64,000 nt of DNA from Ningiella ruwaisensis. Its GTDB lineage: Bacteria > Pseudomonadota > Gammaproteobacteria > Enterobacterales > Alteromonadaceae. The stretch spans positions 186,001-250,000 of the forward strand of contig NZ_RAHT01000006.1 of the NCBI RefSeq assembly GCF_004798935.1, written 5' to 3'. Positions within the stretch are counted from its first letter, which is position 1. Each line of letters starts with the position of its first letter. Positions 54,496-63,653 of this stretch are shown here, in pieces. The position numbers and the translations under genes are program-made. Below the pieces are notes generated by a model. The model saw only the letters and a list, made by a program, of their open reading frames with translations. It was not told the DNA's origin and made no database searches.

Positions 54496-55488
54496 TTACT
54501 TTGGAACAAACACAATTCCATCCGGATTATTACCCGTGGGATATTCTTCAATAATTTTTTGCTGTTTTAGGTCTATCGCGATCACTTTATTTTTGAGATT
54601 GAGGGACAAATAGACGATATCTTGCTCGGGATGCAGCTCAATTCCCTGAGGGCCTGCTCCTTCGCCTAAATACAGTTTACCGATTTCCTGCTTGCTGTTC
54701 GCATCAATAAACCGGACATCGTGATTACGAAAATCGGGAATAATAGCGATGCTTTCGTCATGATTAAACAGGATGCGATAGGGAAATTTAAAGCCATCGA
54801 AACTTGCTAGCACTTCATTGCTCGAAGCATCTAATGCGAGCACTTTGCCCTGTTCATTCGCTCCATACCAAAGTTCCTTGCCGGTTTTCCGATAGGCAAT
54901 CGCTTCGGGCATACCCTCAGTGGCTATATCTTTGATTTTTTTGCGAGCCTGAACATCTAATTTTGAAATACTGTTGCTGCGGATATTACTTACATAGGCA
55001 AAATCCTTCGATTCATTCAATGCAAGCATGTGAGAGGTATTTTGCTCGGTTCCAATGCGATCAATGATTTCACCGCGCTGAATGTCTACGATCCCGACTT
55101 GTTGCGATTTTCCGGATGTAAAAATCACTTGTTGGTCAGATAAAAAACGTATGCCGTGAGGACCGGGTAGGCTGTCGAGCTTTATTCTTTTTGCAAGTTT
55201 CACGGCATGCAAATCAAAAACGCTCAAGCTATCCCCACCTACAAAATCTGTACTGACCGCATAACGACCATCTGGTGAAAGGGCTAATTCGTGAGGTCCC
55301 TGCCCGGTTGGCAATGTAGCAATAACTTGTTTCGTTTCCATATCAATCAGGCTAACTGAATTATCGGACTTATTAACCACTGCAAGCTGCTTTGCACTTG
55401 CTCCAGTCGATAGACAGAGTATTAACAGCAACATTGCTACTAAAATATGCCGTACATTTCTTGTCCTGCTAAGTCCAAGTCGTTTCAT
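54496..55488 (-). CDS. YncE-like beta-propeller protein, secreted
   Basis: The protein of about 330 residues has a signal peptide (ending near STGASA) and YVTN-type propeller repeats: VVNKSDNSVSLIDMETKQVI, LPTGQGPHELALSPDGRYAV, GPQGIELHPEQDIVYLS and a final PTGNNPDGIVFVP. YncE-type propellers are periplasmic and of unclear role; some bind DNA or small ligands. ATG 55488 is chosen (GGGA six bases before it); TTG 55506 or ATG 55500 would extend it. It is upstream of the SDR-MFS pair on the same strand and could be co-transcribed. Confidence 0.85.
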   Translation of the reverse strand: MKRLGLSRTRNVRHILVAMLLLILCLSTGASAKQLAVVNKSDNSVSLIDMETKQVIATLPTGQGPHELALSPDGRYAVSTDFVGGDSLSVFDLHAVKLAKRIKLDSLPGPHGIRFLSDQQVIFTSGKSQQVGIVDIQRGEIIDRIGTEQNTSHMLALNESKDFAYVSNIRSNSISKLDVQARKKIKDIATEGMPEAIAYRKTGKELWYGANEQGKVLALDASSNEVLASFDGFKFPYRILFNHDESIAIIPDFRNHDVRFIDANSKQEIGKLYLGEGAGPQGIELHPEQDIVYLSLNLKNKVIAIDLKQQKIIEEYPTGNNPDGIVFVPK

Positions 55489-55711
55489 TCGCTTTCCCAT
55501 TACCAAATTAATAAAGTATTTAAAGCTAAAATGTCGTGAAGCAACAAACTATTTGTTTCCTAGACTAACATTTAGCAATTTTCACTACATCAAATCTAAG
55601 CGTTAAATTAATACTATTTAAAATCAATAAGTTAAAACTTGCACGAACATTGCATTTCGTTGATGTAAGTAAACATTGATAAAAATTGCCTAGTATAAAA
55701 AGGAAGAACGC

Positions 55712-55936
55712 GTGATTAAACTATTCAGAACTATCATTGGCGGCATTTTAGTTGCATTAGGGACTCTGCTGCTTATATTGCCTGGGCCGTCCATCGTATT
55801 GCTCGTACCGGGCTTGATGATCCTCAGTATTGACTATCCATTTGCAAAGCGCTGGTTGAAAAAATGTCAGAGACTCTCAAGGCGCTCAGCCTCCTGGTTA
55901 GACAGTAAGTGTAGCCGACGCCTCTATCTGAGATAG
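55712..55936 (+). CDS. Small PGPGW-motif membrane protein
   Basis: The 74-residue protein has two short hydrophobic stretches (about 7-25 and 27-42) around LPGPSIVLLVPGLMILSIDYPF, similar to the PGPGW (PF09656) small membrane family, then a basic tail (KRWLKKCQRLSRRSASW). GTG start at 55712, with AAGGAAGAA upstream. Role unknown. Convergent with ffh. Confidence 0.72.
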   Translation: MIKLFRTIIGGILVALGTLLLILPGPSIVLLVPGLMILSIDYPFAKRWLKKCQRLSRRSASWLDSKCSRRLYLR

Positions 55937-55969
55937 CCACAATAGCACAGAACTATCGCGGCGCGCCTC

Positions 55970-57343
55970 CTAGCGAGGCCCAAAGCCTCCCATTCCGCCC
56001 GGTGGCATCATGCCACCCATCCCGCGCATCATCTTCTTCATGTTCCCGCCGCCCATTTTCTTCATCATTTTCTGCATTTGCGTAAACTGCTTCAGCAAAC
56101 GATTTACATCCTGAATTTGTGTGCCTGAGCCCGCAGCAATGCGTTTTTTACGAGAGCCCTTAATCACATCTGGACGCTGACGCTCGCCGGGCGTCATTGA
56201 ATTAATAATCGCTTCCATTTGAGTAAACTGCTTATCGTTTGCCTGCTCTTTTATTTTTGCAGACATTCCGCCCATGCCGGGCATTTTGTCAATTAGCGAC
56301 ATCATGCCGCCCATGTTACGCATTTGTTCAAGCTGCTCTTTAAAGTCCTGCAGATCAAAGCCCTTTCCTTTTTGTACTTTACGCGCCAGTTGCTCTGCTT
56401 TTTTACGATCAACTTTACGTTCAACGTCTTCAATAAGGCTTAACACATCGCCCATACCTAAAATACGAGAAGCGATACGCTGGGGATGAAAAGGCTCTAG
56501 TGCATCAAGCTTTTCACCCATACCTAAAAATTTAATGGGTTTACCCGTGATATGCTTCACCGATAGTGCAGCACCGCCGCGAGCGTCACCATCTGCCTTG
56601 GTTAACACTACACCGGTTAAGGGCAATGCCTCGTTGAATGCTTTAGCAGTATTGGCAGCGTCCTGACCGGTCATGGCATCGACCACAAACAAAGTCTCCA
56701 CCGGTTTCACAGCTGCATGAAGGGCTTTTATCTCCTCCATCATTTTTTCATCGATGGCCAAACGCCCTGCCGTATCAACTAATAGCACGTCAATAAATTG
56801 CATTTTGGCATGCGATATCGCGGCATTAACAATATCTACCGGCTTTTGCATGATGTTTGAAGGATAGAATTCAACGTCCACCTCAGACGCGAGGGTTTCA
56901 AGCTGTTTAATCGCAGCGGGTCGATAAATATCGGCACTAACGACAAGGACTTTTTTCTTTTCACGCTCTTTGAGATACTTGGCTAACTTACCCACACTGG
57001 TCGTCTTACCCGCACCCTGTAGACCCGCCATCATTACCACAGCAGGAGGAGTAGCGGCCAGATTCAGTCCCTGATTAATATCTCCCATGGCCTGTTCGAG
57101 TTCGCTCTGCACAATTTTGATAAACATCTGCCCAGGCTTCAGACTTTTAGAAACTTCCGTGCCAAGCGCTCGCGTTTTCACATTGGCAATAAAATCTTTT
57201 ACGACTGGCAGTGCAACATCCGCCTCTAAAAGCGCCATGCGAACTTCTCGCAAGGTGTCTTTGATGTTATCTTCTGTAAGACGGCCTTTACCGCTGATGT
57301 TTTTGAGCGTTTGACCTAATTTGTCGGTTAAATTCTGAAACAT
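55970..57343 (-). CDS. ffh: Signal recognition particle protein Ffh
   Basis: The 457-residue SRP GTPase has the N domain (1-85), the G domain with MAGLQGAGKTTSVGKL, VDTAGRLAIDE, LTKADGDARGG and GEKLDALEPF, and the M domain (about 300-457) with many methionines and a glycine-methionine-rich tail (MMKKMGGGNMKKMMRGMGG). It binds 4.5S RNA and targets nascent membrane proteins to FtsY. It is divergent from ypjD. Confidence 0.99.
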   Translation of the reverse strand: MFQNLTDKLGQTLKNISGKGRLTEDNIKDTLREVRMALLEADVALPVVKDFIANVKTRALGTEVSKSLKPGQMFIKIVQSELEQAMGDINQGLNLAATPPAVVMMAGLQGAGKTTSVGKLAKYLKEREKKKVLVVSADIYRPAAIKQLETLASEVDVEFYPSNIMQKPVDIVNAAISHAKMQFIDVLLVDTAGRLAIDEKMMEEIKALHAAVKPVETLFVVDAMTGQDAANTAKAFNEALPLTGVVLTKADGDARGGAALSVKHITGKPIKFLGMGEKLDALEPFHPQRIASRILGMGDVLSLIEDVERKVDRKKAEQLARKVQKGKGFDLQDFKEQLEQMRNMGGMMSLIDKMPGMGGMSAKIKEQANDKQFTQMEAIINSMTPGERQRPDVIKGSRKKRIAAGSGTQIQDVNRLLKQFTQMQKMMKKMGGGNMKKMMRGMGGMMPPGGMGGFGPR

Positions 57344-57484
57344 AAATTCACAAATAGTATTCGTCTAAATTTTAATAGAGTATACAATAAAGCGTGGCGC
57401 AATCTAAATCTTTGCGATAACTTTATTGTTTTCAGATAATATGACACAAGATCAATCATCAGGCTTAAAATCTAAGGTTGTAGA

Positions 57485-58285
57485 ATGGAACTAGCCACCT
57501 TGGCTTCCACAATTGGTATTTTGCTTTATGCGTTTGCTGGCATTTTATTTGGCAAAGCGTTTTATGCCAGAGATCCACAAAGCACTAAATATGCATCTGT
57601 TTCACTGACGCTGGCAATACTTGTACATCTGTTTGTCCTGATCAGCGATAGCAATCTGCATCAAAATGAGCAGCTTAGCCTCACTTTTGTGGCCGCGCTA
57701 CTGGCCTGGCTTATTACAATCACCATGTTTGTTGCCAACCGCTTTATTCGCAATTTGGTTTTTTTACCTATCGTGTGTTTTTTCTCTGCATTATTCGTTT
57801 TGTTACATCAGCTTTTTCCAGCGCATACTGGCATTAATATGCAAATGAGTTTCGGATTGGTAAGCCATATCTTGCTATCCTTGCTAGCCTTTGGTGTATT
57901 GGGAATTAGTACGCTTTACGCCTGCCAACTCAGTGTTATCAATTATCAGCTTAAGCACAAAAGCAAAATGATGCTCCACGCCGGTTTACCGCCTCTTCTA
58001 TCTGTGGAAAGTATTCTTTATAAACTTATGACGCTGGGGACAGTCCTTTTATTCATTGCCTTGCTAACCGGTTTTATTTTTGTGCCAAATATGTTTGCCG
58101 ATGGATATGCGCACAAAACCATATTGAGTTCACTGGCCTTATTAATTTTTATTAAAGCGCTTGTGTTACATAAAATTAAAGGTCTGAAAGCCCGCACTGC
58201 GGTGGTTTTTAATCTCATCGGCATTGTCTTGCTGGGCTTGGGCTATTTTGGTAGCCGCGTTGTGAGAGAATGGATCCTTAGCTAA
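57485..58285 (+). CDS. ypjD: CcsA/HemX-like membrane protein YpjD
   Basis: The 266-residue protein has about eight membrane segments and belongs to the cytochrome c assembly (CcsA/HemX-like) family: the WWD-type heme loop is only weakly seen, as in YpjD. LASTIGILLYAFAG at the start and SFGLVSHILLSLLAFGVLG fit. It lies next to ffh and corB, as in E. coli and relatives. It may act in heme handling or with CorB; its function is not established. Confidence 0.88.
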   Translation: MELATLASTIGILLYAFAGILFGKAFYARDPQSTKYASVSLTLAILVHLFVLISDSNLHQNEQLSLTFVAALLAWLITITMFVANRFIRNLVFLPIVCFFSALFVLLHQLFPAHTGINMQMSFGLVSHILLSLLAFGVLGISTLYACQLSVINYQLKHKSKMMLHAGLPPLLSVESILYKLMTLGTVLLFIALLTGFIFVPNMFADGYAHKTILSSLALLIFIKALVLHKIKGLKARTAVVFNLIGIVLLGLGYFGSRVVREWILS

Positions 58286-58316
58286 TCATGCCTTATCCCC
58301 CTAAAGGAACAATAAC

Positions 58317-59624
58317 TTGGAACAATTAGATACAAGCACGCTACTCATTGCGCTTGGCGTACTCATTTTGATGTCGGCTTATTTTTCAAGCTCTGAAACA
58401 GGATTGATGACAATCAATCGTTATCGATTAAAACATTTGGCCAATGAAGGGCAAGGTAGCGCCCTAAGAGTCCAAAAACTGCTTGAACGACCAGACAAGC
58501 TGATTGGTTTAATCCTTATCGGTAACAACCTTGTGAACATAGCAGCAACGGTGCTTGCAGAAGAAATATGCAGCAGATTGTTTGGCCCCATTTATGGTCC
58601 CATCGTTACCGTTGTTGGTCTGACGCTCATTATTTTGGTGTTTGCAGAAGTGACGCCAAAAACCTTCGCGGCGATTTATCCTGAAAAAATTGCCTTTCCA
58701 AGCTCATACATTCTTTTGCCACTGTCAGTGGTACTTGGTTTTGCCGTTAAGCTGGTCAACAGCATTACAAATGGCGTTTTGTGGCTTTTACGCATCAATC
58801 CGGCGGGCGGAGATGGTGATTCGTTAAGCCGTGAAGAGCTTCGGACGGTGGTTTATGAAGCCGGCTCGATGATTCCGCAAAAACACCAAGACATGTTGGT
58901 GAGCATTTTAGACTTGGAAAACGTCACTGCCGAAGACATCATGGTGCCTCGCTCTGAAATTTTTGCGATTGATATTAATGATGACTGGAAGCAAATTCAG
59001 AAAAAGCTCACGCATTCCCAGCACACCCGTGTTTTATTATACAGAGATAGCATCGATGATGCAGTTGGCTTTGTGCATGTAAGAGATGCATTAAGACTCC
59101 TGTCTAAAGACCAGTTTACCAAAGCTACGATGCTCAGAGCGGTCCGCGAAATTTACTACACGCCTGACTCTACTCCCTTGCACACCCTGATGTATAAATT
59201 TCAGGCGGAACGTGAGCGTATTGGCCTGGTAGTTGACGAATATGGAGACATTCAAGGTTTGGTGACCTTAGAAGATATTCTTGAAGAAATCATCGGTGAT
59301 TTTACGACCAGCATGTTACCCGACTACCATAAAGAAGCTATCGCCCAACCTGACGGCAGCTTTTTAGTAGACGGAAGTGTGAATATTCGAGAACTCAACA
59401 AAGAGCTGGAATGGAATTTTCCCATTGATGGCCCAAAAACCTTAAATGGATTAATCATTGAATATTTAGAAGAGATACCTGAGAGTAATATCAGTTTGCG
59501 ACTGGCAGGTTATCCCATTGAAATAGTGGATATAAGTGGCAACATGATAAAGACGGTAAGGATTATTCCAGAGTTTTACAAAGATCCTAATCAAAAGGTT
59601 GAAGAAGTTGATCAGCCGCGCTGA
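58317..59624 (+). CDS. corB: CorB/CorC family membrane protein (CNNM-CBS)
   Basis: The 435-residue protein has a CNNM/DUF21 domain with about four helices (1-190; YFSSSETGLMTINRYRLKHLA, LIGNNLVNIAATVL, PKTFAAIYPEK), a CBS pair (about 200-335; VMVPRSEIFAIDI, VDEYGDIQGLVTLEDILEEI) and the C-terminal CorC_HlyC domain (LVDGSVNIRELNKEL). It is implicated in magnesium/cobalt efflux or homeostasis. TTG start with AAAGGA. It follows ypjD by 31 bases and overlaps the convergent small gene by 13 bases. Confidence 0.94.
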   Translation: MEQLDTSTLLIALGVLILMSAYFSSSETGLMTINRYRLKHLANEGQGSALRVQKLLERPDKLIGLILIGNNLVNIAATVLAEEICSRLFGPIYGPIVTVVGLTLIILVFAEVTPKTFAAIYPEKIAFPSSYILLPLSVVLGFAVKLVNSITNGVLWLLRINPAGGDGDSLSREELRTVVYEAGSMIPQKHQDMLVSILDLENVTAEDIMVPRSEIFAIDINDDWKQIQKKLTHSQHTRVLLYRDSIDDAVGFVHVRDALRLLSKDQFTKATMLRAVREIYYTPDSTPLHTLMYKFQAERERIGLVVDEYGDIQGLVTLEDILEEIIGDFTTSMLPDYHKEAIAQPDGSFLVDGSVNIRELNKELEWNFPIDGPKTLNGLIIEYLEEIPESNISLRLAGYPIEIVDISGNMIKTVRIIPEFYKDPNQKVEEVDQPR

Positions 59625-59788
59625 GTGCGTCTGGCGATTGCTTTCGCTTTCATTTCAGCTATTTTTGCATCGAGATCATCCAGCTTGCTCACAATAGCTT
59701 TTAACTCATCGTCATCCGCAATATCAGACGACAGCGCATGTTGTTTAAGCGCCAGTCTGAGAGATGTAGGCAAAGACATCTTTTGCAT
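59612..59788 (-). CDS. Small helical protein downstream of sixA, 58 aa
   Basis: A small open frame, ATG 59788 (or ATG 59779) to TGA 59612. It begins MQKMSLPTSLRLALKQHAL and continues with an acidic stretch (DIADDDELK) and a coiled-coil-like LDDLDAKIAEMKAKAIARR. It is on the same strand as sixA, 15 bases beyond the sixA stop, and would be co-transcribed. A heptad-like charge pattern and sensible codon use suggest a real gene. No family is recognised. Its 3' end overlaps the end of corB by 13 bases. Confidence 0.5.
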   Translation of the reverse strand: MQKMSLPTSLRLALKQHALSSDIADDDELKAIVSKLDDLDAKIAEMKAKAIARRTQRG

Positions 59789-59803
59789 AGCTTCTGAATA
59801 ACC

Positions 59804-60316
59804 TCATTTCATACCTTGATGCATGCTTCTTAAAAACGCCATTTGCGTCCCAATGTGCGTGTCTGCATCATAATCTATGATCAGTATATCGGCAGTATCA
59901 AAAATTTTTCCATTAAAACCTGTGCACAGTTTGTCCGACAGCAAACTCACTAAAGGCATATGACTCACTAACATTAACTGTTCAGGTGCGCCTTTGCCTT
60001 GCGCATCGCCAAGCGCAAATCCATCGATCAAATCTTGAACACTCCGTTCATCTGCCACCGGCGTGATCGCATTTGTATCGGTTCTATTCTTGAAGTTAAC
60101 ATGTGCTGCTACTTCATCGAAGGTTTGTTGCGTGCGCAAATAAGGACTCACCAGCACATGGTCGATACTTGCTGGCATCTGTTTTTCAATAAAAAATTGA
60201 GCCAGGCGCTTTCCCGCATTTGAAGCTTGCTTTGCACCAAATCGGGTTAATGCTCTGGATTTATCGTCTGCCTGATAAGGAACCGCTTCACCATGGCGCA
60301 TAATGATTAATATCAT
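59804..60316 (-). CDS. sixA: Phosphohistidine phosphatase SixA
   Basis: The 170-residue protein has the RHG motif near its N-terminus (MRHGEAVPYQADDKSRALT), GAKQASNAGKRLAQFF, VLVSPYLRTQQTF and the second catalytic His in LMLVSHMPLV. SixA dephosphorylates phosphohistidine in phosphotransfer domains and in the nitrogen PTS. It is divergent from the M16 peptidase gene, and the order sixA / M16 peptidase / fadJ is typical of Alteromonadales. Confidence 0.94.
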   Translation of the reverse strand: MILIIMRHGEAVPYQADDKSRALTRFGAKQASNAGKRLAQFFIEKQMPASIDHVLVSPYLRTQQTFDEVAAHVNFKNRTDTNAITPVADERSVQDLIDGFALGDAQGKGAPEQLMLVSHMPLVSLLSDKLCTGFNGKIFDTADILIIDYDADTHIGTQMAFLRSMHQGMK

Positions 60317-60463
60317 ATTGAAACTACTAAAGAAAATTGAATTAATGGCGTTAAAAGCATATCGACTATGAAATATTTCGTATCAACTTTAACTTTAACG
60401 ACCGTTTGCACACTTACTTAACTTAGCGTTATGCTTTAAATCTGCAAACATCTAGAGATAACA

Positions 60464-63280
60464 GTGTATTTACCTAAAAATGCCAAGCAAAACCTAGTTG
60501 TTGAAACGCTTCCTAACCAGCTCAAACTGGCGGTCATCAGAAGTGACGCCATTGCTATGCCAATTATATCTGTGTCAGTGGCCATCGGCCATTATCATGA
60601 AACGTCTCAGTGTTACGGATTTTCGCATCTTTTGGAGCACATGATTTTTCACAGAAGCAAAAACTTTGATAGTTCAGACACGCTTGAGAAACTCGTCAAT
60701 CAATGCGGTGGCTATATCAATGGATGGACTCACAGCAAACACATGAACTTTCATTTAACCTGCGACCATACGGGCTTCACCCAAGCAGTTAAAATTCTTT
60801 GCGACAAAATAAGTCATCCTGTTTTTGAACCAAAAGACATTGAAAGCGAAATTAACGCGATTGATGAAGAATTCAGACTTAAACAGCAGGATCCGGTCCG
60901 TTGTTTATTTTCCGTAAAACGTGCTGTCAGTAATCCAGCGCATCCTTTTCATCGATTTCCTGTTGGTAATAAAGCGAGTTTTTCTGCTCAAACGACCGAG
61001 CAATTGTCTGAAGCACTTAAACGACATCACGAAAGGTATTTTCACAGTGGCAATATTGCGGTTTGCATAAAGCTTCCCGAACAAGATGTGCAAAATCCCA
61101 TGCTTGATGACATTCGCGATATTTTAAGCAAGGGGATCAAAGCAGGACGCGCCAATCACCGATTACTTTTGCCGCCGATGTATCAAAGCGAAATGCAATC
61201 AACGCTTATTAGCGTTAAAGCAAAGCATATGCATCGACAGTTGATCATTGCCTTTTTGGTTAAAAAGCGTGGTTTAGAGCTGGATACTAAAGCCTTTAAA
61301 ATGCTGCGACATATCTTTGAAAGTCAGAATAAAAATGGATTATTCGATGAGCTGATAGCAAAACAGTGGATACGCAGCATCTCTTTGACTGGAGGAGTAG
61401 AACAGACTGACGCAGAAGAAGTGCAACTGCACTTATCTCTGGCAGATGAGGGGGCAAATCACGTTGATGAAATAATCTCAATCGTAAAAGGCTTCCTTGA
61501 CTTTTTATCCGCTCGACAATTAGCGAGCTGGCGATTTAGCGAATTGGAAAAACAGCAAGGTCTGATGGAGCAATTCGCTGACAGGCGTGACCCTATTGAG
61601 ACCTGCATTGAATGTGCAACACAGCTTCATTTGCTAGCTGAAGAAAAGCCTGATGGGCAAATTAAGCCAAGCTCAGCGACGACTCACTCAGATTCCTTTA
61701 GCCGGACGAAACTCAATCTGGGGCGAATATCAGATACTCCGATCAGTATTCAGTCTGTCAAGCAAAGAACGAATGAAATCATAAAAGACATGCGCAATGG
61801 CTTACATCATGTTTATTTAATTGATGAAAATGTTCAAGGCGATCGAATGAGTACATTTTATCAGGTCGAATATCGCGTTTCGAAGCTTCAGAACTTGCCA
61901 GTCAAAACAAATATTCAGTTTATGCTTTCGCCACAAAATACCTATCTTCCGTCGCAACTTTTGCTTGTCACACCTGAAATTCCCTCTGATAAGCTTGAGC
62001 TTATAGAGCAGCATGGTGTGAAACTGAAGTTCGCTCAAATTATTGCCAATAACGAGCCATGCGGCGATTGCTTTGTTTCCATTAATAGCCCTGCAATGTG
62101 CGACACCATTGCCCATACTATGAGTAAAAAAGTTTGGGTTGAAGGACTATCTCACTATTTAAAACGCCGTTTCTACCAAGCTGAGGAAGCCGGAATTAGT
62201 TTTCGTGTCTATGGACACCAGCACGGTCTTTGCGTTCATACAACAGGGTTTAGCGATAAGCAGCTACTACTAAGCATCGAAATTATCAATTGTTTGATCA
62301 ATTTCCATTTGAAAGAAGAGGAATACGAAGCGGTTAAATCGGCAATTATAAAGCGTTTGACCAATTCACTTGTGCAAAAGCCTATCAACCAGATGTTTGC
62401 AAATTTAAACACCTTAATCCAAGGCGATACCTATTCTATTCATCAGCAAGTCAACGCCGTCAAGTCACTCAGTTTCGCAGAGCTTAATCAGCATCAAAGT
62501 CATTTCTTTGACCGCATTGCCGTTGAAGCTTTATTAGTCGGCAATTGGCGAAAATACGCTGCACAACGCTTTCACCAGCAGCTTCAATCCCGTCTGACAT
62601 CAAGAGGTGTTTGGGAAAAACCACGAATCGTTGCCAATGAAATCAAACAAGCGGTATTGCCGGAGCTTCCTCCACTGTGTCAGCAGCATGCAAATGACAT
62701 CGCGATTGTGCAATATCAGCAAGTAAAAAATGTAAGCGATAACTTAAGCTATTTACCTGAACATGCCACGGGCATTTGCCTGTTACTGGAGCACATTCTC
62801 AGCCCACATATTTTTTCGCGAATACGCAAAAAGAAGCAATTAGCCTATTTGGTAGGTGTTGGCTATAAACCGATTAATTCGCAGCCAGGCATCGCCATCT
62901 ACTTACAGTCTTCGAAAACAGATGCCGGTGCAGCCTATCAGGCTATTTGCGAAGTGATTCAGGATCGCATTCAAAATTGGGATGAAACAGTCTCTGACAT
63001 TCACAAAGCCAGAGAGAAAGTCATGGAACAATGCCAGCCGATGAATCGTGATGTTGCAAGCATTGCAAGACGATTATGGGAAAATTTTGATAAGCAGGAT
63101 GCGTTTTATTATTACAAACGACTGCAAAATGCAGTTAGGGATATCAAGAATGAAGAGCTGAAACTTTGGTTAGAACGCTTAAGCATGCCAAGTGAAGGTC
63201 AGGCCATATTAACTAACGATAAAAACGCGCTTTCCCAGCATGCCTTTAATGGATTTTATAAAAACTTGAAAATAAGCTAA
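60464..63280 (+). CDS. M16 family (insulinase/pitrilysin-like) zinc metallopeptidase
   Basis: The 938-residue protein has an inverted zinc motif H55-L-L-E58-H59 (GFSHLLEHMIFH) followed by the third-ligand region (DIESEINAIDEEF, about 126-138). It carries four M16-type domains, with the C-terminal half inactive (RIRKKKQLAYLVGVGYKPI matches the R/Y substrate-binding region). No signal peptide is seen, so it is probably cytoplasmic, unlike periplasmic pitrilysin. GTG start at 60464. It should degrade small peptides. It is a stand-alone gene divergent from sixA. Confidence 0.92.
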   Translation: MYLPKNAKQNLVVETLPNQLKLAVIRSDAIAMPIISVSVAIGHYHETSQCYGFSHLLEHMIFHRSKNFDSSDTLEKLVNQCGGYINGWTHSKHMNFHLTCDHTGFTQAVKILCDKISHPVFEPKDIESEINAIDEEFRLKQQDPVRCLFSVKRAVSNPAHPFHRFPVGNKASFSAQTTEQLSEALKRHHERYFHSGNIAVCIKLPEQDVQNPMLDDIRDILSKGIKAGRANHRLLLPPMYQSEMQSTLISVKAKHMHRQLIIAFLVKKRGLELDTKAFKMLRHIFESQNKNGLFDELIAKQWIRSISLTGGVEQTDAEEVQLHLSLADEGANHVDEIISIVKGFLDFLSARQLASWRFSELEKQQGLMEQFADRRDPIETCIECATQLHLLAEEKPDGQIKPSSATTHSDSFSRTKLNLGRISDTPISIQSVKQRTNEIIKDMRNGLHHVYLIDENVQGDRMSTFYQVEYRVSKLQNLPVKTNIQFMLSPQNTYLPSQLLLVTPEIPSDKLELIEQHGVKLKFAQIIANNEPCGDCFVSINSPAMCDTIAHTMSKKVWVEGLSHYLKRRFYQAEEAGISFRVYGHQHGLCVHTTGFSDKQLLLSIEIINCLINFHLKEEEYEAVKSAIIKRLTNSLVQKPINQMFANLNTLIQGDTYSIHQQVNAVKSLSFAELNQHQSHFFDRIAVEALLVGNWRKYAAQRFHQQLQSRLTSRGVWEKPRIVANEIKQAVLPELPPLCQQHANDIAIVQYQQVKNVSDNLSYLPEHATGICLLLEHILSPHIFSRIRKKKQLAYLVGVGYKPINSQPGIAIYLQSSKTDAGAAYQAICEVIQDRIQNWDETVSDIHKAREKVMEQCQPMNRDVASIARRLWENFDKQDAFYYYKRLQNAVRDIKNEELKLWLERLSMPSEGQAILTNDKNALSQHAFNGFYKNLKIS

Positions 63281-63292
63281 TGTTTCAAGCAA

Positions 63293-63496
63293 TCAAGCAC
63301 TAAAATAAAGATTCTGAAAGCCGGATGCACGGCGAATTGCCATTCGTTTGGAGATTTGAAACATCGGTAAAATCAAGGGACCAAAAAACAGCGCTGCCAG
63401 CGTCCACTTTCGTTTGGACATCGCGTATACAACTGATTCTGTATGCATATAAACCAGAGATACAATAAAACTCGCGATTAATACTATTATTATCAT
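63293..63496 (-). CDS. Small membrane protein, 67 aa
   Basis: The N-terminal half is a membrane helix (IIIVLIASFIVSLVYMHTES), then KRKWTLAALFFGPLILPMF, a second hydrophobic stretch, then a basic tail (KRMAIRR). The M-K-R-K-W...GPLILP layout is common in short conserved Alteromonadales proteins. Its function is unknown. It sits alone between the M16 gene and fadJ, on the fadJ strand but separated by the fadJ terminator. Confidence 0.55.
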   Translation of the reverse strand: MIIIVLIASFIVSLVYMHTESVVYAMSKRKWTLAALFFGPLILPMFQISKRMAIRRASGFQNLYFSA

Positions 63497-63584
63497 CTCG
63501 TTTCATTACCTTAATTTAAACGCGTTAGAATGTAGCCAGTTTAAATCAAAGCAGCATAAAAAGCATGAATAACGGCTATCTCAA

Positions 63585-63614
63585 GCAAAAAACCCAGCTT
63601 AAGCCGGGTTTTTA
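63585..63614 (-). terminator. Terminator after fadJ
   Basis: On the minus strand, AAAAACCCGGCTTAAGC-TGGGTTTTTT forms a stem (CCC-G-GCTTAAGC-T-GGG with a palindromic centre) with a T run, about 40 bases beyond the fadJ stop. Confidence 0.8.
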
Positions 63615-63653
63615 ACACTTTACTTACATTCTATTAGCATAAATATGCCAAAT

